NCBI RefSeq assembly: GCF_016904955.1
Contig: NZ_JADIKE010000025.1
Coordinates: forward strand, 58,866-122,865
Origin: Dyella flava
Lineage (GTDB): Bacteria > Pseudomonadota > Gammaproteobacteria > Xanthomonadales > Rhodanobacteraceae
Reading direction: 5' to 3'
DNA: 64,000 nt
The stretch's first letter is position 1. Each line of letters begins with the position of its first letter. A model generated the notes under the pieces. That model made no database searches. It was not told where the DNA came from and saw nothing but the letters and a program-made list of their open reading frames with translations. The position numbers were made by a program, and so were the translations under genes. This document shows, in pieces, positions 42,761 through 53,079 of this stretch.

Positions 42761-44947
42761 TCACGGTTGCGTGGCGTTGCGCAATCGTTGCCCCAGCCAA
42801 TCCGTCATCGCGGCGAGCGGATAATTCTGTTCGAGCTGGCGATGCATTTCGTCGAAAACCGGCGGCGAGATCGTCCAGCCCAGCGGCAATGGATAGTTGC
42901 CCGGACACAGGCGCAGATGCCAGAGCACGTCGCCATCATCGGGATCGGCGGCATGGATATGCAAGGATGAAAGCAGTTGTGCACGTGCATATTCACCACG
43001 CGCCTCGCGCGTATCGAGCAGCGCAACGAGAGGTGCCGTCGCTTCGCCGTAGTTCGTACGTTCGGTGGGCCTGGGGACCCGCGCACAATTTGCAGAATAG
43101 AGCGGCAAGGGTTGAGCCGGATCGTGCGCATCAACGAAATCGTACAGGCTCGGATCGTTGCTGATGTGCAGGACAATGATCTGCAGGGGTTGTCCTTGTT
43201 GTGCGGCGATGCTGCGCAAGCGGTGAATGATCTCGCGCAAGGTCGTCGTACCGGAATTTTCGAAGTAACCGCCGTCGACCAATTGGAAGCCGGCGGGTGA
43301 TGGCGCGTTTTGTGCGACCGCTGTCTGCAAGGTCCCGGCCGGACTCAGGTAAGTGAAACGCGCGCTGTTGAGCACCACCTCACTTAAAGGAATGCGCGGA
43401 TCCAGCCAGCGCGAGCCATCGTAGGCCGTTGTCCACGGGCTTTCAGCAAACGGGCGGAACGGATCCTGCACGAATCGCCAGCCCTGGCCCACGGTGGTGC
43501 TGTTGAGGAACAGGGCCGGCACATCGACATTGACCGACCCATCAGCGTGCTCGTAAAGCGAGGAAAACGGCTGTGCGAAGGCGTTCACGCCCTGCTCTTC
43601 CGCGGCCTGTTCCCAGGCGCGCGTGAGCGCGCGACCACGATCGTCAAACAAGGCGCCTGGAAGCCAGCGTTGCGTGAAATCGACAAACCACGCATTGGCC
43701 ACCAGCGGTGCAAGAAAGTCGTGATTGAGCATGCGCTCGGTGCGCAGCTGAGCCGCATCGCCCGTAGCCGGCGCGAATTGCAGCGCTGCGACGTAAGCAG
43801 CCAGACCCAGGCTGCCACCCGATACGCCGCTGCCGGCGAAGAAGTAGCGCTCGAACCTGGGTTCGCCACCACTCGGAGGCAAAGCCTGATCGATCAGCGC
43901 GGTGAATCGGCTCAGCACCATGGCGGTCCACACGGCGCTGCGCAAACCACCGCCTTCACTCGACACCATGATTACCGGGCAAGCGTGTTGCGGTATGCAG
44001 CGGCTTTGCAGCCACGCCTTGGCGTAAGTGTCGAAGTCGGGCCGATGGTCAGCCGGTGGCGGCGCCGGCCGTTGATGCGTGGTCATCGACGGGTATTGGC
44101 GCACGCGATGGTTATCGTTGAGATGCAGGGCGTGCAGACTCACTGCCATCAGCATCAGCAGGCTGAGCAGGGGGATGCCCCGGCGGTCGGCGAGCATGCA
44201 CAGGAATCCGCCGCTCATGCAGAAAAAACTGCCGGTAATGAGCAGCACGGCGAGGGAGCCCACACCATCGAACTGGCGCGGCTGGATCACCACCAGCACC
44301 GTCATCAATACGTTCAAGATCAGCGTTGCGAGGAAGATGCTTAGCGGCACCATGCCCAGCACCGTGATTGACTCTGAACTCGACACCATGGCGTGAGGCG
44401 AACGCCAGGTTCGCGGCAACCATCGCCATCCGATGAAGAGCATGAACATCGCCGCGGCTTCCACCAGCAGACCCGTGATGCGCAGGTCGCGCCGGTGACA
44501 TTGGGCGACGGTCATGCAGGTCGCATGGATTGTCCCTTGCAAGGTCACCCAGTACCCGAACAGCACCAGCAGCGGCACCAGGGTGCCCAGGATGCGCGGA
44601 ATCCACTTACGCAGGGGTGCCGCACGCGGATCCTGCAACGCAGGCCAGCGTGGATAAATCAGCCGGTAAGCGTTGTGCGCGGTGTACCAGATGGCCAGTC
44701 CGGCGATCGCGCTGGTCGCCAGCAAGGAGACATAACGGGCGCTGCTGGGGTCGGCCCAGATGGCGATCAGAAACAGCTCGCTGGCCTGATCGACGTTGCA
44801 GATCACTACCGTTGCAAACGCAAGTACCAGCAGGGAAACCCTGATCGGTTTGCAATGGTCCAGCCCGATGGCCAGCCAGCCGAAGACGTCCAGGAGCGTA
44901 AATCGCGGCCGTTTCGCGGCCGCGCCGGACGGATTCTGGTCAACCAT
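42761..44947 (-). CDS. Membrane-anchored patatin-like protein
   Basis: The 728-residue protein has about eight membrane helices in residues 20-280. A patatin-like domain follows: SSEGGGLRSA oxyanion loop near 330, GSGVSGGSLG nucleophile elbow near 370, and the LVDGGYFENSGT aspartate near 600. It is thus a candidate lipid acyl hydrolase tied to the inner membrane, with the catalytic half in one compartment. Substrate is unknown. GGGGGAA precedes the ATG by 9 nt. Confidence 0.8.
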   Translation of the reverse strand: MVDQNPSGAAAKRPRFTLLDVFGWLAIGLDHCKPIRVSLLVLAFATVVICNVDQASELFLIAIWADPSSARYVSLLATSAIAGLAIWYTAHNAYRLIYPRWPALQDPRAAPLRKWIPRILGTLVPLLVLFGYWVTLQGTIHATCMTVAQCHRRDLRITGLLVEAAAMFMLFIGWRWLPRTWRSPHAMVSSSESITVLGMVPLSIFLATLILNVLMTVLVVIQPRQFDGVGSLAVLLITGSFFCMSGGFLCMLADRRGIPLLSLLMLMAVSLHALHLNDNHRVRQYPSMTTHQRPAPPPADHRPDFDTYAKAWLQSRCIPQHACPVIMVSSEGGGLRSAVWTAMVLSRFTALIDQALPPSGGEPRFERYFFAGSGVSGGSLGLAAYVAALQFAPATGDAAQLRTERMLNHDFLAPLVANAWFVDFTQRWLPGALFDDRGRALTRAWEQAAEEQGVNAFAQPFSSLYEHADGSVNVDVPALFLNSTTVGQGWRFVQDPFRPFAESPWTTAYDGSRWLDPRIPLSEVVLNSARFTYLSPAGTLQTAVAQNAPSPAGFQLVDGGYFENSGTTTLREIIHRLRSIAAQQGQPLQIIVLHISNDPSLYDFVDAHDPAQPLPLYSANCARVPRPTERTNYGEATAPLVALLDTREARGEYARAQLLSSLHIHAADPDDGDVLWHLRLCPGNYPLPLGWTISPPVFDEMHRQLEQNYPLAAMTDWLGQRLRNATQP

Positions 44948-45087
44948 CGCACCGCTTCCCCCGCATGGCCTGATCGCTTGCTCATATTAGGCCAGGCGCG
45001 TGCGGGGCTGGTGAGGACGTCGCAGTTCCCGCAATCGGTCGGCGCTATGATCGTCGCCAAACTGCAGCTTTGATCTCGAGGCCCGTC

Positions 45088-45306
45088 ATGCGGTGGCTAC
45101 TGCTGTTCGCGACGCTGTTGTCCTGGGTGCTCTCCTTTACCCGTCACAGTCCGGGCGCGCTGGACTTTTGGTTGCTCCTCGGCCTGGCAGGTATCGTGGC
45201 GACGGCGCTGGCATTTGCACAGGCACGCATCGAGGCCAACGCACGACCCGAGCCAAGCATCCAGCTGATGCGCAGCCAGCAGCAGCAAAAGTCGTCACAG
45301 GACTAA
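45088..45306 (+). CDS. Small hypothetical membrane protein
   Basis: The 72-residue product has two hydrophobic helices (WLLLFATLLSWVLSF; ALDFWLLLGLAGIVATALAFA) and a polar tail rich in glutamine (SQQQQKSSQD). The ATG at 45088 has GAGG 6 nt upstream; an in-frame TTG at 45070 is less likely. It lies between a divergent patatin gene and acs. I do not recognise a family. Confidence 0.6.
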   Translation: MRWLLLFATLLSWVLSFTRHSPGALDFWLLLGLAGIVATALAFAQARIEANARPEPSIQLMRSQQQQKSSQD

Positions 45307-45435
45307 TGTTGCACTGCAGCTTTGGCGGTTTAGCCACCCGAACGCTACACTCCAGCGGTTGAGACATTGCACAAAAGATGTGATGCGGTTTTTCACTGAG
45401 TGCGCTCCCGGATGATCGGCGAGCAGGAGGCAAAC

Positions 45436-47376
45436 ATGTCAAAGGTCTATCCGGTCGATCCCGCATTCGCCGCCAAGGCGCATCTACGCAAGGCAGACTA
45501 CGAGCGTCTGTATGCCGAATCGGTCAAGGATCCCGAAGGTTTCTGGGGCCGTATCGGCGAGCGCTTGGAGTGGTCGAAGAAGCCGAGCAAGATCCGCGAC
45601 GTCTCCTTCGATCCGAAGGACCTGCATATCCGCTGGTATGAAGATGGCCTGCTCAATGTCTCGGCCAACTGCCTGGACCGTCACCTGGCCACGCGCGGCG
45701 ACAAGACCGCGATCATTTTCGAAGGCGATGACCCGAACGAATCGCGCCACATCAGCTATCGCGAGCTGCACGCCGAGGTATGCAAGTTTGCCAACACGCT
45801 GAAGCATCTTGGCGTGGTCAAGGGTGATCGCGTGGCGATCTACATGCCGATGATTCCGGAAGCCGCGGTAGCCATGCTGGCCTGTGCCCGCATCGGTGCC
45901 GTTCACTCGGTGGTGTTCGGCGGCTTTTCACCTGACTCGCTGGCCGGTCGTATCGCCGACTCTACTGCAAAGCTCGTGGTTACCGCCGATGAAGGCGTGC
46001 GTGGCGGCAAGAAGATCTCGCTCAAAGCCAATGTCGATGCCGCACTGGAGCGGCCGGGCACGAACAGTGTGGAGACGGTTGTCGTGGTGCGCCGCACCGG
46101 TTCGGCCGTGCCGATGCAGTCGCCCCGCGACCGCTATTACCACGTGCTGATGGACGGGCAGTCTGCCGATTGCCCGCCGGAGCCGGTCGAAGCCGAGCAT
46201 CCGCTGTTCATTCTTTATACCTCCGGTTCCACCGGCAAACCCAAGGGCGTGCTGCACACCTCGGGTGGCTATCTGGTCTATGCCAGCTTCACGCACGAGA
46301 TGATCTTCGACCTGCGTGAGGATGACGTTTACTGGTGTACCGCCGACGTTGGCTGGGTCACCGGACATAGCTATGTGGTGTATGGCCCGCTCGCCAACGG
46401 CGCGACCACGGTGATGTTTGACGGCGTGCCGAACTATCCGGATTTCAGCCGCTTCTGGCAGGTGGTAGACAAGCACAAGGTGAGCCTGTTCTATACCGCG
46501 CCCACGGCGATCCGCGCCTTGATGCGCGAAGGCGAGGCGCCGGTGAAGAAGTGCTCGCGCGCCAGTTTGCGCTTGCTCGGCTCGGTCGGCGAACCGATCA
46601 ACCCGGAGGCCTGGGAGTGGTATCACCGCGTGATCGGTGACGAGCGCTGCCCGATCGTCGACACCTGGTGGCAGACCGAAACCGGCGGCATTCTGATCAC
46701 GCCGCTGGCCGGCGCGATCGACACCAAACCCGGTTCGGCCACGTTGCCGTTTTTCGGCGTGAAACCTGCGGTGGTCGATGCAGGTGGCACGGTACTGGAA
46801 GGTGCGTGCGAAGGTAATTTGCTGATCACCGATTCCTGGCCGGGGCAGATGCGCACGGTCTATGGCGATCACGAACGTTTCATCGACACGTACTTCAAGG
46901 CCTATCCGGGCAGCTACTTCACCGGTGACGGCGTGCGTCGTGACGAGGACGGCTATTACTGGATTACCGGCCGCGTCGACGACGTGATCAACGTCTCCGG
47001 CCACCGGATCGGTACCGCCGAGGTGGAAAGTGCGTTGGTGGCGCATCCGAAGGTGGCCGAGGCTGCGGTGGTCGGCTGCCCGCATGAGATCAAGGGCCAG
47101 GGCATCTACGCCTATGTCACGCTGGTCGCCGGCGAACAAGGTAGCGACGAGCTGCGCAAGGAGCTGATTGCCTGGGTGCGCAAGGAAATCGGTCCGATCG
47201 CCACGCCTGATTATCTGCAGTGGGCGCCGGGTTTGCCCAAGACCCGTTCGGGCAAGATCATGCGCCGCATTCTCCGCAAGATCGGTGAGAACCAGCCCGA
47301 CCAGCTCGGTGATATTTCAACCCTGGCTGATCCGGGCGTGGTGAAGAATCTGGTCGATGAACGCTTGATTCGTTGA
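45436..47376 (+). CDS. acs: Acetyl-CoA synthetase
   Basis: The 646-residue AMP-forming enzyme makes acetyl-CoA from acetate. Landmarks are the P-loop-like [15 protein letters not shown] (about 261-275), [26 protein letters not shown], and SGKIMRRIL near 605, whose lysine is the known acetylation switch. AGGAGG stands 6 nt before the ATG at 45436. Confidence 0.97.
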   Translation: MSKVYPVDPAFAAKAHLRKADYERLYAESVKDPEGFWGRIGERLEWSKKPSKIRDVSFDPKDLHIRWYEDGLLNVSANCLDRHLATRGDKTAIIFEGDDPNESRHISYRELHAEVCKFANTLKHLGVVKGDRVAIYMPMIPEAAVAMLACARIGAVHSVVFGGFSPDSLAGRIADSTAKLVVTADEGVRGGKKISLKANVDAALERPGTNSVETVVVVRRTGSAVPMQSPRDRYYHVLMDGQSADCPPEPVEAEHPLFILYTSGSTGKPKGVLHTSGGYLVYASFTHEMIFDLREDDVYWCTADVGWVTGHSYVVYGPLANGATTVMFDGVPNYPDFSRFWQVVDKHKVSLFYTAPTAIRALMREGEAPVKKCSRASLRLLGSVGEPINPEAWEWYHRVIGDERCPIVDTWWQTETGGILITPLAGAIDTKPGSATLPFFGVKPAVVDAGGTVLEGACEGNLLITDSWPGQMRTVYGDHERFIDTYFKAYPGSYFTGDGVRRDEDGYYWITGRVDDVINVSGHRIGTAEVESALVAHPKVAEAAVVGCPHEIKGQGIYAYVTLVAGEQGSDELRKELIAWVRKEIGPIATPDYLQWAPGLPKTRSGKIMRRILRKIGENQPDQLGDISTLADPGVVKNLVDERLIR

Positions 47377-47437
47377 AACGTTCCTTGCAGGACGCCGCCG
47401 CTTGTATCGCGCGGCGGCGATCCGGCAGCATGTGGGG

Positions 47438-48082
47438 ATGCGCACTACTCTCGGCCACGACGTCGCCGGCATCGTTTCCAGCCTGGACGAGGAATGCGTT
47501 CACGTCTGGCTGCTCAACTATCGAAAATCACAGCGGCGCGAACCTCTGCAGGCCTTGCTGGGTGTCTATCTCGGCGTCCCTGCCGAGGCGGTCGTGCTGA
47601 CAGCTGGCGAGCACGGTCGTCCGGAACTCGCACCACCCTGGAACGCCGTCCTACATTTCAATTGGTCGCACAGCGGGGACAAAGCCATCATTGTGGTGGC
47701 GCGGGGACTCGTTCCCGGCATCGACATCGAGCGTGTGCGGACACGCCCACGATCCGGGGAGTTGGCCGAACGTTTTTTCCATCCCGACGAAGCTGCGAAG
47801 CTGTCCGCGCTGGAAGAGCCCCGGCGCGAATTGGCCTTTCTGCAGCTCTGGACAGGCAAGGAGGCGGTGCTCAAGGCACTGGGACGAGGCGTCGCCTTTG
47901 GCCTGCACCGCCTGCACTTGAGCGTGGAGTCAGGCAGTTCAGACCTGATATGGCTGGATGGCGACGATGCGACTCAATGGCAGTTGCAGCGCCTTGACGT
48001 AGACCCTGATTACATTGCCAGCGTGGCCTGGCGCGGACCGCGTCGGGTCATTCACTTCTGGACACTTGCCGAGCGCGGCTGA
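47438..48082 (+). CDS. Sfp-type 4'-phosphopantetheinyl transferase
   Basis: The 214-residue product has the Sfp motifs: [19 protein letters not shown], and [18 protein letters not shown]. It transfers phosphopantetheine from CoA to acyl or peptidyl carrier proteins. Earlier TTG/GTG starts to 47402 exist; ATG 47438 is chosen from family length. It sits 61 bp after acs and 40 bp before pdxJ on one strand. No carrier-protein synthase is visible nearby, so it may serve fatty acid synthesis or a distant cluster. Confidence 0.88.
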   Translation: MRTTLGHDVAGIVSSLDEECVHVWLLNYRKSQRREPLQALLGVYLGVPAEAVVLTAGEHGRPELAPPWNAVLHFNWSHSGDKAIIVVARGLVPGIDIERVRTRPRSGELAERFFHPDEAAKLSALEEPRRELAFLQLWTGKEAVLKALGRGVAFGLHRLHLSVESGSSDLIWLDGDDATQWQLQRLDVDPDYIASVAWRGPRRVIHFWTLAERG

Positions 48083-48122
48083 ACGGCGCACTGTGTTCGG
48101 CCCGACACATACCTTCCGATCC

Positions 48123-48866
48123 ATGACCCTGCTCAGCGTCAATCTCAACAAGATCGCCGTACTGCGCAATTCGCGTGGCGGCGATGAACCCGACATTGCA
48201 CGTGCCGCCATCACTTGCATCGAAGCAGGTTGCGGTGGCATCACCGTGCACCCGCGTCCCGACATGCGTCATGTACGACCTGATGACGTACGCACATTGT
48301 CCGCATTGTTGCGCGGACGCGTTGAATACAACATCGAAGGCAATCCGTTTGCCGCGGCACGTGGAGATTATCCCGGCCTGATCGCCTTGGCTCGCGAGGT
48401 GCATCCAACCCAGGTAACCCTGGTGCCGGACAGTGATGGGCAGATTACTTCCGATCACGGCTTCGACCTCGCCAATGATGCCGAGCGATTACGCCCGTTA
48501 GTCGCTGAATTACGGGAACTCGGCTGCCGCGTCAGCCTGTTTGTGGATCCCGGCGCACATGGCTTCGAACACGCCGTGGCCATCGGCGTGGAGCGCATCG
48601 AAATCTACACCGGCCCATATGCCGAGGCCTTTGATGAAGGCGATGCCGCCGAGCAACTGGCTCTGTGCGTGGATACCGCGCGGCGTGCGCAGCAGGCGGG
48701 TCTTGCGGTGAACGCCGGACATGATCTTAGCCAGGCGAACCTGGGCACCTTGCGCGTGGCGATTCCCGGTCTTGCCGAAGTGTCCATTGGTCACGCGTTG
48801 ATTGGCGAGGCTCTGTACGAAGGCCTGGCTAATACGGTGCGCAACTACCTGCAAATTCTGCGTTGA
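48123..48866 (+). CDS. pdxJ: Pyridoxine 5'-phosphate synthase
   Basis: The 247-residue TIM-barrel enzyme makes pyridoxine 5'-phosphate from 1-deoxyxylulose 5-phosphate and 3-amino-2-oxopropyl phosphate. Motifs are [44 protein letters not shown] and [15 protein letters not shown] 48123 gives the family start. A hairpin terminator follows at 48902. Confidence 0.96.
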   Translation: MTLLSVNLNKIAVLRNSRGGDEPDIARAAITCIEAGCGGITVHPRPDMRHVRPDDVRTLSALLRGRVEYNIEGNPFAAARGDYPGLIALAREVHPTQVTLVPDSDGQITSDHGFDLANDAERLRPLVAELRELGCRVSLFVDPGAHGFEHAVAIGVERIEIYTGPYAEAFDEGDAAEQLALCVDTARRAQQAGLAVNAGHDLSQANLGTLRVAIPGLAEVSIGHALIGEALYEGLANTVRNYLQILR

Positions 48867-48872
48867 GGATAT

Positions 48873-48923
48873 AGCCGTCTAGACGGCTCTTTGAAAACAG
48901 AAACCCCCGCTTGCGCGGGGGTT
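48873..48923. terminator. Bidirectional terminator between pdxJ and exbD
   Basis: Two hairpins lie between the convergent genes: AGCCGTCTAGACGGCT (48873-48888) followed by CTTTG, and the strong AACCCCCGC/GCGGGGGTT stem (48902-48923, loop TTGC). On the minus strand the latter is followed by CTGTTTTC, ending the exb operon. Confidence 0.8.
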
Positions 48924-48974
48924 CTGCGGGTAACGCCTGACAGTGATTGAACTGCTCCGATTCAATCGCTGTGA

Positions 48975-49394
48975 TTACTGCCCATTGCTGTCGGTGAAAC
49001 CGATCTTGTTCAGACCGTAGCTTTTCGCATCGGCCAGAACGCGGGCAACGACCTGATAAGGCACCTGGTCAGCCGCATCAATCTGCACTTCCGGCTGATC
49101 CGCTTCGCTCTTGGTCGAAATGACCGCGATCTGCGTCTTCAACTGCTGTTCGTCCACCGGGGTGTCGTTCCAATAGAACGCGCCGGACTGGTCGATCTTC
49201 AGGTGAATCGGCTCCGGCGGATTAGTCGGAGGAATGATATTCGGATTCGGCTGCGGCAAGTCGATCTTGACCTTGTGGGTCATGATCGGCGCCGTGATCA
49301 TGAAGATGATCAGCAGCACCAACATCACGTCGACCAGCGGCGTGACGTTGATGTCAGCCATCGGGCCCTTGCCACCGCCCATACTAAATGCCAT
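48975..49394 (-). CDS. exbD2: ExbD/TolR family protein (second copy)
   Basis: The 139-residue protein has one N-terminal membrane helix with the proton-carrying aspartate in INVTPLVDVMLVLLIIFMI. A periplasmic domain follows, ending in KIGFTDSNGQ. It is a paralogue of the upstream exbD; tandem exbD1-exbD2 behind exbB is the xanthomonad pattern. The second copy is reported to be needed for virulence rather than iron uptake in Xanthomonas; its role here is inferred only by homology. Confidence 0.93.
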   Translation of the reverse strand: MAFSMGGGKGPMADINVTPLVDVMLVLLIIFMITAPIMTHKVKIDLPQPNPNIIPPTNPPEPIHLKIDQSGAFYWNDTPVDEQQLKTQIAVISTKSEADQPEVQIDAADQVPYQVVARVLADAKSYGLNKIGFTDSNGQ

Positions 49395-49400
49395 GGCTGA

Positions 49401-49823
49401 TCACTCCTTACCGGTGGTCATAAAGCCGACGTGCACCATGCCGGAGCCCTTGGCTTCACCGAGCACCTTGCGGACAATCCTGAACTCGGTGTCCTTGGCG
49501 GCACGGATTTGCAGCTCGGGCTGCGGCGACATGGCTGCGAACACCGCGAACTTCGACTTCAGTTCGGCATCGGTAATCGCATTCGAGTCGTCATTGAGGT
49601 ACATGCTGCCATCTTCCTTGATGGCCAGATCCATCGGCGGAGTCAGCGGCGGCGTATCCGTGGTTTTCGGATTTGCCGTCGGCAGGTCCACCTTGATCCG
49701 GTGCGACATCAGCGGTGCTGTGATCATGAAGATGATCAACAGCACCAGCATCACGTCAACCAGCGGCGTGACGTTGATTTCCGACATCGGCGAGCCGGAC
49801 TCGTTTCCGGAGCTCATCGCCAT
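49401..49823 (-). CDS. exbD: ExbD biopolymer transport protein
   Basis: The 140-residue protein has the ExbD layout with the aspartate-bearing helix INVTPLVDVMLVLLIIFMITA and a periplasmic domain. With ExbB it turns proton flow into TonB motion. It lies 10 bp after exbB and 6 bp before the second exbD. Confidence 0.94.
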   Translation of the reverse strand: MAMSSGNESGSPMSEINVTPLVDVMLVLLIIFMITAPLMSHRIKVDLPTANPKTTDTPPLTPPMDLAIKEDGSMYLNDDSNAITDAELKSKFAVFAAMSPQPELQIRAAKDTEFRIVRKVLGEAKGSGMVHVGFMTTGKE

Positions 49824-49833
49824 GGGTCAATCC

Positions 49834-50610
49834 TCACTTCTGGGTCGGAGCGACGCCTTCGACACGCGCGCCGGTAGCGAAGAAGTCGTGCAGGTCGTGC
49901 GCGAATTCGTCGAAGCGGGCGTAGGTCAGGCGGTTCGAACGGGTGAAGAAGTTGTAGGCAAGCACGGCCGGGATAGCGGTGAACAGACCGAACGCGGTCA
50001 TGATCAGAGCTTCACCCACGGGGCCCGCCACAGCTTCCATCGAAGCGTTACCGGAAGCGGCGATGCGGATCAGCGCGTGGTAAATACCCCACACCGTACC
50101 GAGCAGACCGATGAACGGTGCGGACGAACCGACCGTGGCGAGCAGGGTCATGCCGCCTTCCAGACGCAGGCTCTCGCGAGCAACAGCCTGACGCAGGGCG
50201 CGGTCGATGAATTCCGAGCGGCTCAGCGATTCGGCCAGGCGGCCGCCGCTGGCGGAAGCCTGCTGGTGGTGGGCCACCGCGGAAGCAGCATCCAGAGCGA
50301 TCTTCGAGAAGGGTTCGCCCTTGGGCTGGGCTTCCAGCTCGCGGATTGCGTCCTGGGTGGAGTTATTGGACCAGAAGCCGTTGATCACGCCATCGGCGCG
50401 GCCACGGACCATCGAATTGCGGATGGCGTTGGCAATGATGAAGTACCACGAGGAGAACGACATCACCACGAGTACCACGAACACGATCCACCCCAGAAAA
50501 TCGAAGTTGTGGAGCAGGTCGTGGAAGCCCATTTGTTGCATGGCCATCGCATTGGCGTTGCCACCCAGAGCCGGAGCGGCGGCATCGGAAGCAGGAGTCT
50601 GTTGGAACAT
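49834..50610 (-). CDS. exbB: ExbB biopolymer transport protein
   Basis: The 258-residue MotA/TolQ/ExbB protein has three membrane helices. The conserved region LRLEGGMTLLATVGSSAPFIGLLGTVWGIYHAL carries the pore-lining residues. Its N-terminal tail (about 30 residues, Ala/Met rich) is longer than in E. coli. It forms the TonB energising complex and lies 47 bp after tonB. Confidence 0.94.
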   Translation of the reverse strand: MFQQTPASDAAAPALGGNANAMAMQQMGFHDLLHNFDFLGWIVFVVLVVMSFSSWYFIIANAIRNSMVRGRADGVINGFWSNNSTQDAIRELEAQPKGEPFSKIALDAASAVAHHQQASASGGRLAESLSRSEFIDRALRQAVARESLRLEGGMTLLATVGSSAPFIGLLGTVWGIYHALIRIAASGNASMEAVAGPVGEALIMTAFGLFTAIPAVLAYNFFTRSNRLTYARFDEFAHDLHDFFATGARVEGVAPTQK

Positions 50611-50657
50611 AAACGCTACCCTTGGAAGTCAGGCGTGAACTGTAACTGTAATAGGTA

Positions 50658-51317
50658 TTACAGCTGGTTGAGATTGAAGTTGACGGGTACGCGTACGTAA
50701 CCTTCAACCTTTTTACCGTTTTTGATTTCTGGATTGAAACGCCATTTCTGGGCCGCTTCAATTGCCGCACGATCAAGTTCGTGGAAGCCACTGGACTGGT
50801 CGATCTTGATGTCCTTGGGCGTGCCATCCACGGCCACCAGAATCATCAGCGTTACCGTGCCCTCGTGCCGTTGGCGAATAGCCTGCGGCGGATACTTGGG
50901 CTGCATGCGGCTGTTGTAACTGATGTCCTGGCCCGCCTGGATATCCGCTGGCGGAGCCGGCGGCGCAGGCGGTGCAGGCGGCGGTGCCGGCTGCGGATTG
51001 TTCGACACTTCCTGCACAGCCGGCGGCGGTGCCGGCGGCGGCGGAGTCGGCGGCGGGACCACCTGCTGGACGATCTTCGGCGGCGGCTGCTTCGGCGGTT
51101 CCGGCGGCGGCGGCGGCGGCGGGGGAGGCGGAGGCGGCGGCTCGATGAAGTTCACCTGCACGATCTTTTCTTTCTGAACTTCCGCCGTTTTCGGGGGCGC
51201 CATCGGCGCGATCAGTATCAGGAAAGCAAACGCATGCAGCGCGATGGCTACCGCCAGCGCCCATGTGCGCCCCCAACTGAACGGCTTAACGCCGGTATCT
51301 TCGTTACTTGAGGCCAT
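50658..51317 (-). CDS. tonB: TonB energy-transducing protein
   Basis: The 219-residue protein has an N-terminal signal anchor (TWALAVAIALHAFAFLILI) and a long proline-rich spacer that includes 13 consecutive prolines (residues 60-72) and several PPP runs. A TonB C-domain follows (QPKYPPQAIRQRHEGTVTLM; AAQKWRFNPEIKNGKKVEGY). It spans the periplasm to open TonB-dependent receptors such as the one at 3.5-6.2 kb. It leads tonB-exbB-exbD-exbD2. The 218 bp upstream (51318-51535) hold its promoter and no gene. Confidence 0.94.
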   Translation of the reverse strand: MASSNEDTGVKPFSWGRTWALAVAIALHAFAFLILIAPMAPPKTAEVQKEKIVQVNFIEPPPPPPPPPPPPPEPPKQPPPKIVQQVVPPPTPPPPAPPPAVQEVSNNPQPAPPPAPPAPPAPPADIQAGQDISYNSRMQPKYPPQAIRQRHEGTVTLMILVAVDGTPKDIKIDQSSGFHELDRAAIEAAQKWRFNPEIKNGKKVEGYVRVPVNFNLNQL

Positions 51318-51535
51318 CTGTCGCTTTCAATCAGGAGCTAGTCAATCGGAATGACGTGGTCGCAGCATCCATCGGCAAAGCCGTTCCCAAGAGGGTGACA
51401 TTTGCCACTGGACATTGCGGGAAAAGTCCAACGGTACAACAGCACATGGCGTTTGTATAGCTTTCGTGTAGGCCTTGGACGACAAACGAATAGACGTCCA
51501 TCTGCTTCACGTACACAAACGCCCGTGCTTATAAA

Positions 51536-52840
51536 TCAATTGCCAATGTTGGCGTCCTTAAGCCACTTCTTGGCCTGTGCAGCGGTCTCGGGGTCCTTTT
51601 CCGCTTCCAGAACGGCATCGGCCGCACCAGCCTTGTCCTTGAGGCCGATATTCGCCTGGGCGAGCGCCATGTAGGCCTTGCCCGTGTGCTTCACACCCTT
51701 GCTGATGGCCTGCTGCAGCATCGCCTTGGCTTCGGTGTACTGATTCGCCATCACGTAGGCGACACCAGCCTTGTAGGCGGGTTCGCCATCGCTCGACGAG
51801 GGAACCGCCTTCTGATACGCCGCAGCGGCATCGCTGTAGTTCTGGCCAATCATGTTGGCATCGCCCATCAGCATGTAATTCGCCGCGCTAGGCTTCACGA
51901 TGCCCTTGGTGATGCCTTCCTGCAGCACCTGCACGGCTTTGTTGGTGTCCGTGCTGGGATCCTGGTTGCTGTCGCTCTGCGCATCATTCATGTAGAGCTT
52001 GGCCATCGTGATGTAGTCGTTTTCATCAAACGGAATTTTGCCTTCGCTATGCGTCTGCTCCAGCAGTTTGATCGCGTCTGCAAAATTCTGCGTCTGGATG
52101 TCCAGGCTCAGCGCGTTGTGGAAGCTGGTGGGGTCAGTCGGCGATGCGCTGGCTGTCTGCTTGGCGAGTGCAGCCGCTTTGTCCTTCTGTCCGGAATCGT
52201 TGTAGGCAAGGATCAGCAATTGATTCCAGCCCGGATTGGGCGTCTTTGTCATCGACTGTGCTTTCTGCAGCGCAGCGATGGATTCCGGATATTTCTGCAG
52301 GCGGTAATAAGCTTCGCCTTCGAGTCCGTAGGAGTCGGCCGAATCGCTCTTGCCTTCGGAGCGCCACTTTTCGACCTGATCGATCGCCTGCTGATATTGC
52401 TGGTTGAGCAAATAGAACTTGGCGAGTTCGAACTCGAGCGTGAAGTAAGCGTCGTTCGGCAACGTGCCGTTGGCGAGCGCCTTTTGCAACTTGTCGATAC
52501 CACCCGGTAGATTTTGGTTCAGTGCATCGACGCGAGCCAGTCCCTGCAGCGCCATCGCTTGCGCGTATTTGCTCTTGCTGTTGTCGATGATCGGCTGCAG
52601 CAGCTGCGCAGCCTTGTCCTTGTCATTGGACTCCGCAGCTTGAAGGCCGTCATTGAGCGCCTTTTGTTCCTTCGCGTCGGTGAGGTCCAGCTTCGGTTCT
52701 TTGCGGGTCGCATTGGGATACTGCGGAGCCGCTTTCTGCTGATCGCTCGACGACGAGTTGTCGCTCGCTAGCGCCGGAGTGCTTGCCAACATCAACGCAA
52801 ACGCTGCGCCGGCCAGCATCTTCAGGGAAGCGTGTTTCAT
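51536..52840 (-). CDS. Exported TPR-repeat protein
   Basis: The 434-residue protein has a signal peptide (MKHASLKMLAGAAFALMLAS, cleavage near ALA), a Ser/Asp/Gln-rich segment, and about nine TPR-like helix pairs (QALNDGLQAAESNDKDKAAQL; AYYRLQKYPESIAALQKAQS). It has no lipobox or catalytic motif. It is a likely periplasmic scaffold; placed directly upstream of tonB on the same strand, it could assist TonB-dependent transport, which is inferred. GAGGAA precedes the ATG. Confidence 0.8.
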   Translation of the reverse strand: MKHASLKMLAGAAFALMLASTPALASDNSSSSDQQKAAPQYPNATRKEPKLDLTDAKEQKALNDGLQAAESNDKDKAAQLLQPIIDNSKSKYAQAMALQGLARVDALNQNLPGGIDKLQKALANGTLPNDAYFTLEFELAKFYLLNQQYQQAIDQVEKWRSEGKSDSADSYGLEGEAYYRLQKYPESIAALQKAQSMTKTPNPGWNQLLILAYNDSGQKDKAAALAKQTASASPTDPTSFHNALSLDIQTQNFADAIKLLEQTHSEGKIPFDENDYITMAKLYMNDAQSDSNQDPSTDTNKAVQVLQEGITKGIVKPSAANYMLMGDANMIGQNYSDAAAAYQKAVPSSSDGEPAYKAGVAYVMANQYTEAKAMLQQAISKGVKHTGKAYMALAQANIGLKDKAGAADAVLEAEKDPETAAQAKKWLKDANIGN

Positions 52841-53079
52841 GGCGTTCCTCAAGTGAAAGGAGTCGGGTTTCACGCACATGCTGTGCGGGGGATCACTGAG
52901 ATTAACCCGAGCCGACTGTCGATAACAAGTCGCACTGCCGCATGAAAGGCTTTTACAAATCAATAACTTATGACAAAAAGGCCATACGCGGCCGCATTTT
53001 TTATTACTTGACACGAATGCGGTGTGCTGTTCTCGTTTCCTGCGCGCCGCGGTCGAGCAAGCGCAGCAATATATGCATG

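Noticed and set aside
51331..51516. A 61-codon minus-strand frame upstream of tonB
   Set aside because: It lies in the promoter gap, has a run of cysteines but no motif, and no ribosome site was found.
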